A DNA stretch of 7,264 nt from SAR86 cluster bacterium (GTDB taxonomy: Bacteria > Pseudomonadota > Gammaproteobacteria > Pseudomonadales > Azotimanducaceae): contig JABMOJ010000570.1 of NCBI GenBank assembly GCA_013204195.1, positions 1 to 7,264 of the forward strand, written 5' to 3'. Below the pieces are notes generated by a model, which did no database searches, was not told the origin of the DNA, and saw nothing but the letters and a program-made list of their open reading frames with translations. Position 1 is the stretch's first letter. Each line of letters begins with the position of its first letter. The position numbers and the translations under genes were made by a program. Below are positions 6,052 to 7,264 of this stretch, piece after piece.

Positions 6052-6852
6052 TTGAGTCACTATGAAACCATCAGTATCGAAAAGAAAGGCCAGGTTGATT
6101 GGCTGACACTGAATCGCCCGGAGTCGCTGAATGCCATTAATACGCCGATGGTCACCGAGTTGCGAGACTATTTTGGTGGTCTGAGCGAGGACCCTGAAAC
6201 CCGCATTGTAGTGATGAAGGGTGCGGGTCGCGCGTTCTGTGCCGGTTTAGATATCAAGGCTTCCCAGTCAGGCAACTTTGAGGCGCCGTTCAGTGGCGGC
6301 ATGGGTTTTCAAGGCTATCTCGCCGAGGTGTATATCCGCATGCGACGCTGTCCACAGCCGATTATCTCGCTGGTTCAGGGCGCGGCTTGTGGTGGTGGGT
6401 TTTCCTTTGTGCTGGCCTCGGATATTCGAATTGCCGGCGAATCAGCCCGTATGAATGCGGCCTTTATTCGGTTGGGCTTGTCGGCCTGCGATATGGGTTC
6501 CAGCTATTTTCTGCCGCGCCTGGTGGGTACCTCTGTCGCTTCCGAGCTCATGTTGACGGGGCGTTTTATCAATGCCGAAAGGGCCTTGCGCACCAACCTG
6601 GTCTCCGAGGTTGTGCCTGATGATCAATTGGATGCGGCCGCTCAGTCCTATATTGACGATATGCTCGCCACTTCGCCGATGGGCTTGCGCCTTACCAAGG
6701 AGGGTTTGAACATCGCCATTGATGCGGCGGGCCTGGAAGCGACCATGGCGATCGAAAACCGAAATCAGCTCATGTGCTCGCGCACCAGCGACGCAAAAGA
6801 AGGCATGCGTGCATTTCTGGAGAAGCGGCCGCCACAATACACAGGGCGTTAA
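6052..6852 (+). CDS. Crotonase-fold (enoyl-CoA hydratase/isomerase family) protein lacking both hydratase glutamates
   Basis: This 266-residue protein has the full crotonase fold for acyl-CoA substrates. The N-terminal strand TLNRPESLNAIN (19-30) and the oxyanion-hole segments AFCAGLDIKA (61-70) and GAACGGGFSF (110-119) are typical. Of the two catalytic glutamates of classical enoyl-CoA hydratase, the first position (GGGxE) is Ser118 and the second (PExxLG) is Phe138. Instead Asp147 in LSACDMGSS lies close to the catalytic Asp of dienoyl-CoA isomerases. Water addition is therefore unlikely; isomerisation, or a reaction needing only enolate stabilisation, is more plausible (inference). The gene starts at TTG 6052 with a strong AAGAGGA site and lies 58 bp downstream of the inositol oxygenase, possibly co-transcribed. 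Its stop is 7 bp from that of the opposing rhodanese gene. I give no gene symbol because family members with this active site have no settled role known to me. Confidence 0.9.
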   Translation: MSHYETISIEKKGQVDWLTLNRPESLNAINTPMVTELRDYFGGLSEDPETRIVVMKGAGRAFCAGLDIKASQSGNFEAPFSGGMGFQGYLAEVYIRMRRCPQPIISLVQGAACGGGFSFVLASDIRIAGESARMNAAFIRLGLSACDMGSSYFLPRLVGTSVASELMLTGRFINAERALRTNLVSEVVPDDQLDAAAQSYIDDMLATSPMGLRLTKEGLNIAIDAAGLEATMAIENRNQLMCSRTSDAKEGMRAFLEKRPPQYTGR

Positions 6853-6859
6853 TGCCTGA

Positions 6860-7264
6860 TTAGGGTTTATTCGCCGCTTTGTCTGGGTACTTGAGTAGGC
6901 GCTTCCAGTACCAGTTGTAGGGATGGACCTTGTCCGTTGTGCCGTTGGCATTAACCAGTGGTTTTGACTCGTTGTGCCAGCGAAAGATTCCGCCGATCAT
7001 ATTGGCGGGTGGTTTGATGGGGTTCAGTGGGCGAATCTGGCGGGCGATGGCCAATGCCAAGGCCGTTGAGCGGCGCCCGACGGAGCAATAGAACACCGCT
7101 TGTTTAGTTTTCAGTAAGGGTGCATAGGCCGCAAAAAACGCCTCGGCTGTAGTCTCGGGATCTAGCCGAATGGCGCCGGTTAAGTGACTGACAGCAAATT
7201 CCTCGGCGCCGCGGGTGTCAAATAAAACCAGGGTGGAGCTGCCGGCGGTCAAGTCGTCGAGCAC
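6860..7264 (-). CDS. Rhodanese-like domain protein, N-terminus beyond the window
   Basis: The visible 134 residues form most of a single rhodanese (sulfurtransferase) domain. Numbered from the edge, LFDTRGAEEFAVSHLTGAI (14-32) is the first conserved block, and the active-site loop is CSVGRRS with Cys60, which would carry the persulfide. NMIGGIFRWHNESKPLV (88-104) is the usual closing block. After it comes an extra tail, TDKVHPYNWYWKRLL, seen in some small bacterial rhodaneses. The loop resembles sulfurtransferases more than Cdc25-type phosphatases, whose loop is one residue longer. The codon at the edge is GTG, but the domain normally begins 10 or more residues earlier, so it is probably an internal valine. 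The gene points toward the crotonase gene and shows no functional link to it. The in vivo sulfur acceptor is unknown. Confidence 0.85.
   Translation of the reverse strand: MLDDLTAGSSTLVLFDTRGAEEFAVSHLTGAIRLDPETTAEAFFAAYAPLLKTKQAVFYCSVGRRSTALALAIARQIRPLNPIKPPANMIGGIFRWHNESKPLVNANGTTDKVHPYNWYWKRLLKYPDKAANKP

Noticed and set aside
6823..6879. Inverted repeats at the crotonase/rhodanese junction: AAGCGGC/GCCGCTT (arms 6823-6829 and 6873-6879) and a small CAGGGC/GCCTG stem at 6842-6858
   Set aside because: The first has a 43-nt loop and lies partly in coding sequence; the second has a bulge and no T-run. Neither supports a terminator call.
6442..6951. Minus-strand reading frame of 169 codons across the crotonase and rhodanese gene ends
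   Set aside because: It overlaps two well-supported genes in other frames and has no recognisable domain.
7262..7264. GTG at the right edge as the true start of the rhodanese gene
   Set aside because: The domain would lack its usual first strand and helix, and no upstream sequence is available to judge a ribosome site; a truncated gene is the safer reading.

Overview
The window looks like a piece of a proteobacterial chromosome. The genes are tightly packed on both strands, GTG and TTG starts sit beside ATG, and Shine-Dalgarno sites are clear. The gene mix (GMC oxidoreductase, PhyH-type dioxygenase, SDR, crotonase, exported M20 peptidase) suggests a free-living, perhaps marine, gammaproteobacterium with broad lipid or alcohol catabolism. 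That taxonomic guess is inference from gene content and style; no marker gene is present. I found no rRNA, tRNA, CRISPR array, insertion sequence or phage gene.

Layout. (1) 1-1036, minus: 5' part of an exported M20-family metallopeptidase, cut off by the left edge. (2) 1037-1286: a 250-bp divergent intergenic region with a candidate promoter and a 9-bp direct repeat in front of the next gene. (3) 1287-2921, plus: a complete GMC-family FAD alcohol/choline dehydrogenase. (4) 2922-3015: a convergent gap holding a strong hairpin. (5) 5017 down to 3016, minus: a PhyH-type Fe(II)/2-oxoglutarate dioxygenase followed by an atypical SDR, a probable two-gene operon with a 118-bp spacer. (6) 5018-5195: a divergent control region with three exact-period 10-bp repeats and a perfect 6-6-6 dyad. 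(7) 5196-6852, plus: a myo-inositol oxygenase, then a crotonase-fold protein starting at TTG. (8) 7264 down to 6860, minus: the C-terminal part of a rhodanese-domain protein, meeting the crotonase gene tail to tail 7 bp apart.

How the genes may work together. The most striking gene is the myo-inositol oxygenase. It keeps every di-iron ligand known from the animal enzyme and should open myo-inositol to D-glucuronate. No glucuronate-handling gene lies in the window. It shares a repeat-rich control region with the PhyH-SDR pair and is followed by the crotonase. Two of the neighbours have changed catalytic residues: the SDR has Phe where the YxxxK tyrosine should be, and the crotonase lacks both hydratase glutamates. 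The block could therefore be an oxidative pathway with unusual chemistry or a set of unrelated catabolic genes; the sequence alone does not decide this.
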